NCBI GenBank assembly: GCA_019113145.1
Contig: DXHZ01000001.1
Coordinates: forward strand, 1 to 32,779
From: Candidatus Avanaerovorax faecigallinarum
GTDB lineage: Bacteria > Bacillota > Clostridia > Peptostreptococcales > Anaerovoracaceae
DNA: 32,779 bases
Direction: 5' to 3'
The stretch's first letter is position 1. Each line of letters opens with the position of its first letter. Below, piece after piece: positions 22,947 to 30,361 of the stretch. The position numbers and the translations under genes are program-made. The notes under the pieces are model-generated. The model made no database searches and had not been told where the DNA came from. It worked only from the letters and a program-made list of their open reading frames with translations.

Positions 22947-23723
22947 TCACCTGAAATACGTTTCCATCAGATAATCTATAAACTGTGTATCTATATTTCC
23001 GTCCAGATCTTCAAACGTAAAGAACACATCCCTGTACGGCATATAACCCGCCTTAATGTACAGATGCACCTTCCACGCAAAATCATCACGGTACTTCCTG
23101 TTATACATCATCCCGAAGTGCTCCAGAAAAAGAACCTTCCCGTCACTTTCCCGATACACCGCAAAATCCGGAGCGATGGTCTCTCCGCAAAGCTCCGTCA
23201 CCTCCTCATATCGATACGGTATCCCCTTCATATACATCATATTTGCGATGTTGAGCTCAGACTTTGACCTCACGTAATCGCCCTTCATGGTAAGCTGCGA
23301 CGGATCCTCATACCTGCCGTAGCTGCTCTTTTTCATATACGGCGCATCTGCCCACGCCTCGCCGTCCGTAATTATGCTGCTCACCTCACTTATATATGCC
23401 TTCGGCAGTTTTCTCCGTATACTCTCCGGAGATACAGGCTGAAGAACTGCAAGAGTACGCAAAAGGCACGCCTCATCATCGCCTGCAGTTTTCAGCATTT
23501 CCTCCGCAAATCTCCGTTCCTGCAGCCGTTCGACCAGCCCGCTCTGTTTTCTTCCAATATATGTTGCCTTCCCCTCCAGCAGATGGTAGTAATATTTCCT
23601 TCCGTTCTTTTCGTCAACCTTCAGCTTTCCCTCCGGAAGATACTCCAGTCGCCTCAGGTATTCATCTTTTAAGTCTCTCAATCTAAGCAGTTCTCTCCTG
23701 ATGTGCGAGATAAGTTCTTTCAT
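22947..23723 (-). CDS. Nuclease-like protein: DUF6788-like N-terminus plus PD-(D/E)XK-type C-terminus
   Basis: A 258-residue protein I cannot name. Residues 1-80 contain a coiled coil, LPEGKLKV, NGRKYYYHLLEGKATYIG and a second basic helix, the same layout as the 97-residue protein at 170-463. Residues 85-145 form a linker. Residues 150-258 look like a restriction-endonuclease fold: YVRSKSELNIANMMY (E156), GIPYRYEE, APDFAVY (D186) and FLEHFGMM (E201), the pattern of many uncharacterised nuclease-like domains. Whether it cuts nucleic acid, and which, is unknown. It has its own promoter (23766-23794) and a GGAGG-like site. It converges with phzF. Confidence 0.75.
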   Translation of the reverse strand: MKELISHIRRELLRLRDLKDEYLRRLEYLPEGKLKVDEKNGRKYYYHLLEGKATYIGRKQSGLVERLQERRFAEEMLKTAGDDEACLLRTLAVLQPVSPESIRRKLPKAYISEVSSIITDGEAWADAPYMKKSSYGRYEDPSQLTMKGDYVRSKSELNIANMMYMKGIPYRYEEVTELCGETIAPDFAVYRESDGKVLFLEHFGMMYNRKYRDDFAWKVHLYIKAGYMPYRDVFFTFEDLDGNIDTQFIDYLMETYFR

Positions 23724-23765
23724 CTCTTCCTCCTCTACCTCAGTATCTTCGTTCTATATGGGAAT

Positions 23766-23794
23766 ATTTTACTGTTATTTTATTTCATTTTCAA
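23766..23794 (-). promoter_or_regulatory. Promoter of the nuclease-like gene
   Basis: On the minus strand TTGAAA (23789-23794), 17 bp, TAAAAT (23766-23771), about 43 bp ahead of the start codon, within an AT-rich tract. Confidence 0.7.
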
Positions 23795-23830
23795 TATAAA
23801 TTTCTATTTTTCTGTTGCCCGTGACTGAGG

Positions 23831-24041
23831 CTTTTTAGCGTTTCGACAAAGTTATCTGTTTCTGGAGGTTTTGCCGAAGCTTTTTCGGCTTCAAAGGTAG
23901 CATCTACAGATTTTGTCGAAATATCATCGCTAAAAACCTGCCCGGCCCGCTTACTTTTTCGGCAGATTTTGATTTCGCGTCAAAAAAGCCGAAAAAGTCT
24001 TCGACAACTTCCCGAAAAATACGGTTCGTTGTCGAAGACTT
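23831..24041. repeat. Array of three nested inverted repeats
   Basis: Three foldback units follow one another in a gap with no gene (23724-24063). Unit 1: TTTTTAGCGTTTCGACAAA (23832-23850) against TTTGTCGAAA (23912-23921) and CGCTAAAAA (23928-23936), with inner TCTGT/ACAGA and GCCGAA/TTCGGC stems. Unit 2: ACTTTTTCGGC/GCCGAAAAAGT (23953-23963 with 23988-23998), with inner TTTTGA/TCAAAA. Unit 3: AAGTCTTCGACAAC/GTTGTCGAAGACTT (23995-24008 with 24028-24041). The words TCGACAA, TTGTCGAA, TTTTTCGGC and GCCGAA recur, so alternative pairings are possible. Confidence 0.8.
23990..24041 (-). terminator. Likely terminator of wecA/tagO
   Basis: The third foldback unit, read on the minus strand, is a 14-bp perfect stem with a 19-base loop followed by TTTTT and, after CGGC, TTTTTT. 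It lies 23 bp past the wecA stop, where a terminator is expected. Confidence 0.7.
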
Positions 24042-24063
24042 CCTAAAAATCCTAAAATCAGAA

Positions 24064-25197
24064 CTACTTTTCGCTGTCAGCTCCCTCCTCCGCCGACGCA
24101 GCAGCCGCTTCCGCCGCCTGCTTCTTCTCTTCCTTGGCGATGTTTACAGCTTTGATGTGAGGCATCTTGTGGTTAGGGTCCGTCAGGAACACGTAAAGGT
24201 AGACGGCAGCGATAACCGCAAGGGCGCAGGCGTCTTTGTAGAGCTCGCGGCTTATGAGGACGGCGGCCATTCCCATAATGGCGCTGATGCCGTAGAGCAT
24301 GAGTACCGCCCTGCGCTGGCCGTAGCCTGCATCCATGAGACGGTGGTGAAGATGGCCTTTGTCCGCTTCCATGATAGGCTTGCGGTTTACGATGCGTCTT
24401 ACTATGGCAAAAGACGTATCGAAAATAGGAATAGCCAGAACCACCACCGGCACCACCACCGCAATCACGGTGGAACGCTTTAAAGGCCCGATAACGGAAA
24501 GAACCGCTATCATAAATCCGAGGAACAGCGCCCCGCCGTCGCCCATAAAAGTCTTGGCCGGTGAAAAGTTATACGGCAGAAATCCCAGGCAGGAGCCTGC
24601 CAGAGCCAGCATCGCCACGCATACGGTCGCCATTCCGAAGGTGTCGCCGTGAATATATGCGATATATGCGATGCACAGCGCCGCTATGGCCGAAGTCCCG
24701 GCCGCAAGACCGTCGAGGCCGTCTATGAGATTTATGGTGTTTGTGATGCCCACTATCCACAATACTGTAACTATGAAGCAGATGGCGTCGCTCAAAATCC
24801 AGTTGCCCGGCCCGAAATAGTTGTTTATTATGTTTATCCTGATGCCCATGGCATAAATCATAACCGCCACGGCTATCTGATATCCGAACTTTATCCCCGC
24901 GTGGAGATTTTTCAGGTCGTCCACGACGCCTAAGACGTATATCAGCGCGCCGCCCAGCATGGCAACGCGAATCTTCGGATCGTCCCACAGGAAAAGCCCT
25001 ACGGTTATCATGGTTCCTGCGAAAACCGCAAGACCTCCGAACCGGGGTATGGTTCTTCTGTGCATGCGCCGGCTGTCCTTCGGCACATCTACTGCGCCTA
25101 TCTTCGGCGCGATTTTTATGCTGAGCGGAGTGACGATAAATGCAATCATAAATGCCACGCCCAGAATCAGCAGAACACAGCGCAGTGTAATTTCCAT
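24064..25197 (-). CDS. Undecaprenyl-phosphate GlcNAc-1-phosphate transferase (WecA/TagO family)
   Basis: A 377-residue membrane protein with about ten helices that starts cell-wall polymer synthesis by putting a sugar phosphate on the lipid carrier. Family motifs are PRFGGLAVF, GVVDDLKNLHAG (metal-binding aspartates, near residue 90), ITNTINLIDGLDGLAAG (about 151-167), FMGDGGALFLGF and DKGHLHHRL (about 280-288). An Ala/Glu-rich tail (about 350-377) extends beyond the usual core. It follows the deaminase gene by 8 bp, with AGGAG before ATG 25197. It could serve teichoic acid, capsule or other glycan synthesis. Confidence 0.93.
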   Translation of the reverse strand: MEITLRCVLLILGVAFMIAFIVTPLSIKIAPKIGAVDVPKDSRRMHRRTIPRFGGLAVFAGTMITVGLFLWDDPKIRVAMLGGALIYVLGVVDDLKNLHAGIKFGYQIAVAVMIYAMGIRINIINNYFGPGNWILSDAICFIVTVLWIVGITNTINLIDGLDGLAAGTSAIAALCIAYIAYIHGDTFGMATVCVAMLALAGSCLGFLPYNFSPAKTFMGDGGALFLGFMIAVLSVIGPLKRSTVIAVVVPVVVLAIPIFDTSFAIVRRIVNRKPIMEADKGHLHHRLMDAGYGQRRAVLMLYGISAIMGMAAVLISRELYKDACALAVIAAVYLYVFLTDPNHKMPHIKAVNIAKEEKKQAAEAAAASAEEGADSEK

Positions 25198-25205
25198 TTT
25201 ATCTC

Positions 25206-25670
25206 CTAAGCATCCTTCAGCATGACTATCCTAAGTCCCGCTTCTGCGAGAATCTCCACCGAAAGCTCATCCGGGTAGCCGTCCTTCACCACGATACGGT
25301 CAATCCCCGCGTTGATAATCATCTTCGCGCAGATCACGCAAGGCTGATTGGTGATGTATATGGTCGCTCCCTCTATGCTCTGGCCTAAAGTCGCCGCCTG
25401 GATTATGGCGTTCTGTTCGGCGTGAAGAGCCCGACAGAGCTCGTGTCTTTCTCCCGACGGCACGCCCAGCTTCTCTCTCAGGCACCCGCCCTTTTCATCG
25501 CAGTGGGCGATTCCTCTCGGAGCACCGTTGTACCCCGTTGCGATTATATGCTTATCCTTTACGATAACCGCGCCTACGTGACGGCGGAGGCAGGTAGAGC
25601 GCTGAGCCGTAAGCTCAGCCATCTGCATAAAGTAATGATCCCAGTCCGGGCGATTCTTGCTCTCGTACAT
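25206..25670 (-). CDS. Deoxycytidylate (dCMP) deaminase
   Basis: A 154-residue zinc deaminase of the dCMP deaminase / ComEB family, making dUMP for thymidylate synthesis. Motifs: [21 protein letters not shown], the zinc-binding HAEQNAI (catalytic Glu) and PCVICAKMI with the paired cysteines. [10 protein letters not shown] near residues 57-66 probably binds a second, structural zinc. It begins 1 bp after the truA stop with AGAGG within the end of truA, so translation is probably coupled. The length is normal, with no added DNA-uptake domain. Confidence 0.93.
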   Translation of the reverse strand: MYESKNRPDWDHYFMQMAELTAQRSTCLRRHVGAVIVKDKHIIATGYNGAPRGIAHCDEKGGCLREKLGVPSGERHELCRALHAEQNAIIQAATLGQSIEGATIYITNQPCVICAKMIINAGIDRIVVKDGYPDELSVEILAEAGLRIVMLKDA

Positions 25671-25671
25671 G

Positions 25672-26463
25672 CTATCCTCTCATTTCTTCCCGGTCGTAAT
25701 AGACCTTTGCAAGATAAAGACCTCTCGCCGGCGCCGTATGCCCGGCCTTCGTGCGGTCTTTTGCTTCAAGAATATCCTTAAGGGACGCTGCCGGAATTTT
25801 TCCCAGGCCTGCATCCACTAAAGTTCCTGCGATGATTCTCACCATATTATAGAGAAATCCGTCGCCGGTTATCTCCATCGTGATGTAATCTCCGGCGCTC
25901 CCGTCAATTCTCAGGTCGTACACAGTTCTGACGGTGGTTTCTCTCTCGTTTCCTCCCGCCGCCTGAAAGCTTGCGAAGTCATGCTCTCCTATGACAAAGG
26001 CTGCAGCCTCTCTCATGGCATCTACGTCGAGGTTCTGCTGAACGTGGTAGCAGCGGTTTCTCATAAATATATCCGGCTCGGGACTGTTGTTTATGAGGTA
26101 CCTGTACGTCTTTCCCACCGAACTGAATCTGGCGTGAAAGTCCGCCGGAACCTCTTCGGCCCTTATTATTCTCACGTCCGACGGCTGACGGGCCGGCTTT
26201 TTCCCCCCGTCGAGGAGGTTATTGGCCACCTCCGCTATTTTCTCGACCGGTATGGCAAAATCTGCGGAAAAGGTTGCCTTCTGATCCAGTGCGTGAACTC
26301 CCGCGTCAGTTCTGCTCACTCCGTTTATCTCTATCTTTCGGGCGCATATGACGCTTAAAACCTTCTCTATCTCTCCCTGAACCGTCCTGACGTCGGGCTG
26401 CCTCTGCCATCCGAAAAAGTCCGTTCCGTCATACTCTACGGTTAAAAGTATATTCTTCTCCAT
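25672..26463 (-). CDS. truA: tRNA pseudouridine synthase A
   Basis: TruA converts uridines 38-40 of the tRNA anticodon stem to pseudouridine. It has 263 residues, with [14 protein letters not shown] near the start and the catalytic aspartate in [13 protein letters not shown] (near residue 52). [19 protein letters not shown] and [17 protein letters not shown] are further conserved blocks. It starts 6 bp after yhbY and abuts the deaminase gene, placing it in a five-gene run. Its own ribosome binding site is weak, consistent with coupling to yhbY. Confidence 0.96.
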   Translation of the reverse strand: MEKNILLTVEYDGTDFFGWQRQPDVRTVQGEIEKVLSVICARKIEINGVSRTDAGVHALDQKATFSADFAIPVEKIAEVANNLLDGGKKPARQPSDVRIIRAEEVPADFHARFSSVGKTYRYLINNSPEPDIFMRNRCYHVQQNLDVDAMREAAAFVIGEHDFASFQAAGGNERETTVRTVYDLRIDGSAGDYITMEITGDGFLYNMVRIIAGTLVDAGLGKIPAASLKDILEAKDRTKAGHTAPARGLYLAKVYYDREEMRG

Positions 26464-26469
26464 GGCTTG

Positions 26470-26763
26470 CTATTTCGGCAGATAAATCTTCTTGTTATCC
26501 TTTGACTCTCTGTAGAGGACGAATTTACGGCCTATGGCCTGAACGAATTCTGCTCCCAGCAGGTCCGCCAGTTTATTTGCCGTCTCCTTCGGGTCGAGGA
26601 GCGAGCTTTCCTGTATCTTCACCTTCACCAGCTCCCTGGCGTTGAGAACGTTGTCTATCTCTTTTATCACGGTATCCGTCAGGTCCGCCTTGCCGATGAA
26701 CACCAGCGGATCCAGCTGATTGGCAAGACCTTTAAGATAACTTCTCTGCTTTCCTGTAATCAT
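26470..26763 (-). CDS. yhbY: YhbY-type ribosome-associated RNA-binding protein (CRM domain)
   Basis: A 97-residue CRM-domain protein associated with the large ribosomal subunit precursor in other bacteria. The family signature is complete: LKGLANQLDPLVFIGKADLT with the G-x-x-x-L loop, then VIKEIDNVLNARELVKVKI and VQAIGRKFVLYRES near the end. AGGAG stands before ATG 26763. It follows the prepilin peptidase by 29 bp. Confidence 0.94.
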   Translation of the reverse strand: MITGKQRSYLKGLANQLDPLVFIGKADLTDTVIKEIDNVLNARELVKVKIQESSLLDPKETANKLADLLGAEFVQAIGRKFVLYRESKDNKKIYLPK

Positions 26764-26792
26764 ATGCGAATCTCCTTAATCGGTTTATTATA

Positions 26793-27515
26793 TCAAAAAT
26801 TCATAAGTCCTGCAAACAGGGTTTCCTCGATGCCGTATCCGAATACCAAATAAATGCTGGAAGCTATGGCTATATACGGGGCCATGGCGATGGTATCGGT
26901 TCTCTTCAGTTTTCCTCTCGCCATTAAAATCACGGCATGACCTGCGCTGAGCAGTGCCGTCATCATGAACACCAGTATTATCCCTCCCGGTCCGCATACG
27001 AGGCCGAGCGCCGAAAACAGCTTGATGTCCCCTCCCCCTACGGCGTCACGCCTGTATGTAATCTTTCCCAGGATTGCCGTCAGAGCCATGAATCCGAAAC
27101 CGATGATAACACCGTAAAGGCACCGCTGCCAGCTGCCGTGAAAAGGAATAAGCCCTATGCCGCACACCGCTACGAGAACCACCAGCTGATCGGGGATTAT
27201 CCTGTATTTTCTGTCGGCTATGGCAATTTCAAGGAGCAGCCAGAGAACGCAGGCTCCCGCGGCGGCAAGCTGTACGTCCTCAGTTACAAGCTTTATGTAG
27301 AGCACAGAAAAGAGCATGGTGAACACGAACTTCCACGGGTAGCTCTTCACCCTTTGCACGTAAGGGTCCAGAAGGTCCTCAGAAGGCTTCTCTCCGTAGT
27401 CCGTAAGCCATGCTGCAGGCATTTTATTGAAGAAGTACACGGCGCCGTTTCCCGCGAAAATTCCGGCGAGGACGGCGGCGAGACATTTTATTAAAGTGAT
27501 AAGCGCATCGGTCAT
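26793..27515 (-). CDS. Prepilin peptidase (type IV leader peptidase, A24 family)
   Basis: A 240-residue membrane aspartyl peptidase with about seven helices, which would cut leader peptides of type IV pilin-like proteins. The two catalytic aspartates are visible in AIADRKYRIIPDQ and GGGDIKLFSALGL. The N-terminal methylating/cysteine domain of larger PilD proteins is absent, as in short A24 members. ATG 27515 is chosen for its GGGGAGGGG site; a frame open to 27602 would cross the promoter. No pilin or secretion ATPase genes are in the window, so its substrates are elsewhere. Confidence 0.88.
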   Translation of the reverse strand: MTDALITLIKCLAAVLAGIFAGNGAVYFFNKMPAAWLTDYGEKPSEDLLDPYVQRVKSYPWKFVFTMLFSVLYIKLVTEDVQLAAAGACVLWLLLEIAIADRKYRIIPDQLVVLVAVCGIGLIPFHGSWQRCLYGVIIGFGFMALTAILGKITYRRDAVGGGDIKLFSALGLVCGPGGIILVFMMTALLSAGHAVILMARGKLKRTDTIAMAPYIAIASSIYLVFGYGIEETLFAGLMNF

Positions 27516-27552
27516 CTTCCCCTCCCCTTCAGGCCGCTTTTTTCGTAGTGAC

Positions 27553-27581
27553 ATTTTACCGTTTTTTGGAAGAATTTGCAA
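27553..27581 (-). promoter_or_regulatory. Promoter of the prepilin peptidase-yhbY-truA operon
   Basis: On the minus strand TTGCAA (27576-27581), 17 bp, TAAAAT (27553-27558), about 38 bp from ATG 27515. The five following genes are closely spaced and have no visible internal terminator before 24041. Confidence 0.72.
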
Positions 27582-27615
27582 GATAAGAGACAAAGTCTTC
27601 ACAGGTTTTTCAGAA

Positions 27616-27645
27616 AAGACCTCCTGCGCGGGTCTTGAATTTTTT
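27616..27645 (+). terminator. Hairpin with T tract ahead of the 30-residue peptide gene
   Basis: AAGACC (27616-27621) pairs with GGTCTT (27631-27636), followed closely by TTTTTT (27640-27645). It looks like a small terminator on the plus strand, but no plus-strand gene precedes it. It overlaps the -35 box of the promoter at 27635, so it may instead insulate or regulate that promoter. Confidence 0.4.
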
Positions 27646-27664
27646 GCTCTTCAGGTGGTATCAT
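27635..27664 (+). promoter_or_regulatory. Promoter of the 30-residue peptide gene
   Basis: TTGAAT (27635-27640), 18 bp, TATCAT (27659-27664). The start codon follows 34 bp downstream of the -10 box. The -10 match is fair rather than strong. Confidence 0.5.
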
Positions 27665-27697
27665 TGTAATGTTTGTTTTGAAGGAGGAGATTTTTCT

Positions 27698-27790
27698 ATG
27701 TGGATAGCTGACAAATACATAGACTACGTTAAAAATGCCGCAGGAGCCGCACTGTACGCTCTCGAAAAGCTCGGAATACCGGAAAAATAA
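27698..27790 (+). CDS. Small peptide gene (30 residues)
   Basis: A 30-codon frame, MWIADKYIDYVKNAAGAAL followed by YALEKLGIPEK. It would form one amphipathic helix with aromatic and aliphatic residues on one face and Lys/Asp/Glu on the other. AAGGAGGAG stands 9-12 bp before ATG 27698, one of the best ribosome binding sites in the window, and a promoter-like pair lies just upstream. No signal peptide is seen. A new promoter for pncB lies just after it. I recognise no family; a membrane-surface or toxin-like peptide is possible, and so is a leader peptide for pncB. Confidence 0.62.
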   Translation: MWIADKYIDYVKNAAGAALYALEKLGIPEK

Positions 27791-27815
27791 AAGGTGAATC
27801 CTGCGCAATATGTGG

Positions 27816-27821
27816 TATAAT
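27816..27821 (+). promoter_or_regulatory. Extended -10 promoter of pncB
   Basis: A perfect TATAAT preceded by TGG (TGnTATAAT, an extended -10). The -35 region (GGTGAA at 17 bp) is poor. The following leader has a GGCAC/GTGCC hairpin (27832-27836 with 27847-27851) before the ribosome binding site. Confidence 0.55.
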
Positions 27822-27871
27822 AAACTGGATAGGCACCAGACAAAAAGTGCCGGGACAGGAGATAATTGAAA

Positions 27872-29308
27872 ATGATTAAAACGAAAAACCTGACTATGCT
27901 TACGGATTTCTACGAAATCACCATGGCAAACGGATACTTTCAGTCAGGTAAGGTGGACGAGATCGCTTATTTTGACATGTTCTTCAGAACCGTGCCCGAC
28001 GGCGGAGGCTACGCCATCATGGCCGGAATAAGTCAGCTCATCGACTACCTTGATAATCTCACCTTTACGGACGAAGACATCGAGTACTTAAGGGAGAAGA
28101 ACCTCTTCTGCGAGGACTTTCTGGAATACCTGAGAAACTTCAGGTTCACCTGCGACGTTTGGGCCGTTCCCGAGGGAACGCCTATATTCCCTCACGAGCC
28201 TATAGTTACGGTAAGAGGCCCCGTTATCCAGGCTCAGTTCGTCGAAACGATGATTCTTCTCACCGTAAATCACCAGTGCCTCATAGCCACCAAGGCCAAC
28301 AGAATCGTAAGAGCGGCTAAAGGCCGTCCTGTCATGGAGTTCGGTACCAGAAGAGCTCACGGAACCGCAGCAGCAGTGTACGGAGCCAGAGCGGCCTACA
28401 TCGCAGGCTGCGCGGGAACGGCTTGCACCATCGCGGACAGAGATTACGGTATCGCAGCTCTCGGAACCATGGCCCACAGCTGGGTTCAGATGTTCCCAAG
28501 CGAATATGATGCCTTCAAGAAGTACGCCGAGATCTATCCTGACAACTGCGTCCTTCTGGTTGATACATACAACGTGCTGAAGTCGGGAGTTCCGGCCGCC
28601 ATCAAAGTCTTCAAGGAAATGAAGCCGGCCAGAATGGGCATAAGAATAGACAGCGGCGACATCACTTATCTGACGAAGAAAGCCAGGAAGATGCTGGACG
28701 ACGCCGGTCTTAAGGACTGCACCATCACCGTTTCCAACTCACTGGACGAGTACATCATCAGAGACGTAATACTGGAAGGTGCTCAGATAGACAACTTCGG
28801 CGTGGGCGAAAGGCTCATAACAGCTAAATCGGAGCCCGTGTTCGGCGGAGTGTATAAGCTTGCCGCCCTTGAGAAGGACGGAGAGATCATACCTAAGATA
28901 AAGATTTCCGAGAACGTGGGTAAGATTACCAACCCGGGCTTCAAGACTCTCTACAGGCTTTACGACAAAGACAGCCATAAGGCTCTCGCAGACGTTATGA
29001 CCCTGGACGGCGAAACCATCCCCGAGGTGGACGGATACGAAATATTCGATCCGGACGCCGTATGGAAGAGAAAGAAGCTCTATAACTTCTACGCCAAGAA
29101 CCTGAGAGTTCAGCTCTTCGATCACGGAAAACTGGTCTACGACGAGCCGGATATCGAGGACGTAAAGACTTACTGCAGAGAACAGATAGACACGCTCTGG
29201 GACGAAACCCTGAGATTTGAAAACCCGCAGACCTACTATGTGGATCTTTCCCAGAAGCTGTGGGACGTTAAAGATAAGCTCATAAAGGAGCATACGGAGG
29301 AGAAATAA
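27872..29308 (+). CDS. pncB: Nicotinate phosphoribosyltransferase
   Basis: PncB joins nicotinate to PRPP, forming nicotinate mononucleotide for NAD salvage. It has 478 residues. Features: NLTMLTDFYEITMANGYFQ at the N-terminus, EFGTRRAHG with the likely active-site region (about 163-171), VDTYNVLKSGVPAA, MGIRIDSGDI and FGVGERLITAKSEPVFGGVYKL. Length and motifs match the long bacterial PncB-type group. ATG 27872 has AGGAG about 10 bp upstream; a TTG at 27866 would leave only 4 bp. The stop overlaps the next start by 1 bp. Confidence 0.95.
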   Translation: MIKTKNLTMLTDFYEITMANGYFQSGKVDEIAYFDMFFRTVPDGGGYAIMAGISQLIDYLDNLTFTDEDIEYLREKNLFCEDFLEYLRNFRFTCDVWAVPEGTPIFPHEPIVTVRGPVIQAQFVETMILLTVNHQCLIATKANRIVRAAKGRPVMEFGTRRAHGTAAAVYGARAAYIAGCAGTACTIADRDYGIAALGTMAHSWVQMFPSEYDAFKKYAEIYPDNCVLLVDTYNVLKSGVPAAIKVFKEMKPARMGIRIDSGDITYLTKKARKMLDDAGLKDCTITVSNSLDEYIIRDVILEGAQIDNFGVGERLITAKSEPVFGGVYKLAALEKDGEIIPKIKISENVGKITNPGFKTLYRLYDKDSHKALADVMTLDGETIPEVDGYEIFDPDAVWKRKKLYNFYAKNLRVQLFDHGKLVYDEPDIEDVKTYCREQIDTLWDETLRFENPQTYYVDLSQKLWDVKDKLIKEHTEEK

Positions 29309-29997
29309 TGAACAATTACATGGATACCGCCGGAAACTATTCCGGCATCGGAACCAATAAGCTTTTAGGAAAGAGCTTCATATGGATGTTTATAGGAATG
29401 ATCATTTCCGGAGGCGCGGCGTGGTTCACATATTCGTCGGGCCTGTGGATGCGGGTATTTACTTCGGGGATGTTTACGGGACTTCTCATCACGGAACTTG
29501 GAGCTGTAGTCATCTTCTCATTCCTCTTCAGAAGGCTGCCCGCTTTCATGGTGACCTTCCTTTACCTGCTCTACGCCCTCATAAACGGCGTGACCCTTTC
29601 GTGCATATTCGTGGTTTACGAGCTCGGCTCCATAGTGATGCTGTTCGGCGTTGCCGCTCTTGCATTCGGAGCTTTAGGAATCATAGGCTATAGCACGAAG
29701 AAGGATATGACCGGCTGGGGAGTATATCTGTCCGTATTCCTCATCGCCGCCATCGTCATCGAGGCGCTGAACATATTCTTATTCAAAAGTGATTTCACTC
29801 AGCTTCTCATAAACGCCGGCGTGCTGACTCTTTTCTTTGCAATCACCATATACGACGTGAACAAACTGAAGAATACTCAGAACTACGGCTACTACGACGT
29901 GAGCAAAGCTCACATCTACTTCGCAATGCAGCTTTATCTCGACTTTATCAACATCTTCTTAAGGCTGCTCGCTCTCTTCGGAAAGCAGAAGAACTAA
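29308..29997 (+). CDS. Bax inhibitor-1 (BI-1) family membrane protein
   Basis: A 229-residue integral membrane protein with about seven helices, of the BI-1 / YccA / YetJ family. Bacterial YetJ is a pH-dependent calcium leak channel; a similar role here is inference. Features: LLGKSFIWMFIGMIISGGAAW, LYALINGVTLSCIFVVYELGS, ALGIIGYSTKKDMTGWG and the C-terminal IYDVNKLKN with the paired Asp region. A hydrophilic N-terminus (1-18) precedes helix 1. It shares a TAATG stop/start with pncB. A strong hairpin follows. Confidence 0.9.
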   Translation: MNNYMDTAGNYSGIGTNKLLGKSFIWMFIGMIISGGAAWFTYSSGLWMRVFTSGMFTGLLITELGAVVIFSFLFRRLPAFMVTFLYLLYALINGVTLSCIFVVYELGSIVMLFGVAALAFGALGIIGYSTKKDMTGWGVYLSVFLIAAIVIEALNIFLFKSDFTQLLINAGVLTLFFAITIYDVNKLKNTQNYGYYDVSKAHIYFAMQLYLDFINIFLRLLALFGKQKN

Positions 29998-30027
29998 GTA
30001 TGTGTTATCTGAATTTTGAGGGGTCGG

Positions 30028-30080
30028 GGGCTGCCCGCATTAACATATCCTTCGTTAATGCGGGCAGCCCTGTGATTTTT
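30028..30080 (+). terminator. Terminator of pncB-BI-1
   Basis: A 17-bp perfect stem, GGGCTGCCCGCATTAAC (30028-30044) with its complement (30054-30070), and a 9-base loop. TGTGATTTTTGT follows, so the T tract starts about 6 bases after the stem. The stem is unusually long for a terminator. Confidence 0.72.
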
Positions 30081-30149
30081 GTATCGACGGAGGAAGGCCA
30101 AAGGCCTATTAAATTATTGATTTGTTGGTCTTTTTGCGATTTCGACATC

Positions 30150-30346
30150 ATAAAGCCAAATTTTATTGGTTTTATGGGATTTTTGACATTAAAAAACCAA
30201 TGATACAAGCTCTTTTGGGGCCAAAAGTAGCTATAATCAGTGCTATTCGGTCCTTCTGAACCATTATTTCTTGGTTTTACAATAGATAAAATGCAATAAA
30301 GCCAAGAAAAATTGGTTTTACGGTGGAATAATCGCGATTAAACCAA
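30150..30346. repeat. TTGG/CCAA repeat cluster upstream of rarA
   Basis: Two 28-base elements share the pattern ATAAAGCCAA-N6-TTGGTTTTA-Y-GG (30150-30177 and 30296-30323), each a 9-bp hairpin with one G-T pair; only the 6-base loop and one other base differ. Between and after them are AAAACCAA (30193-30200), the palindrome CTTTTGGGGCCAAAAG (30212-30227), TTGGTTTTA (30271-30279) and TTAAACCAA (30338-30346). Possible -10 boxes are TATAAT (30232-30237) and TAAAAT (30287-30292), both without good -35 boxes. No open reading frame is convincing. Nothing notable is seen from 30081 to 30149. Confidence 0.7.
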
Positions 30347-30361
30347 AATGTGAGTGTGAAA

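Noticed and set aside
23831-24041. CRISPR array
   Set aside because: The repeated words are short, form inverted rather than direct repeats, and have no regular spacers; no cas genes are present.
27599-27808. Minus-strand 69-codon frame
   Set aside because: It runs antisense to the better supported 30-residue gene and its promoter, with no ribosome binding site.
30000-30208. Two overlapping 67-codon frames on opposite strands
   Set aside because: Both consist largely of the terminator stem and AT-rich repeat sequence, with no start signal.
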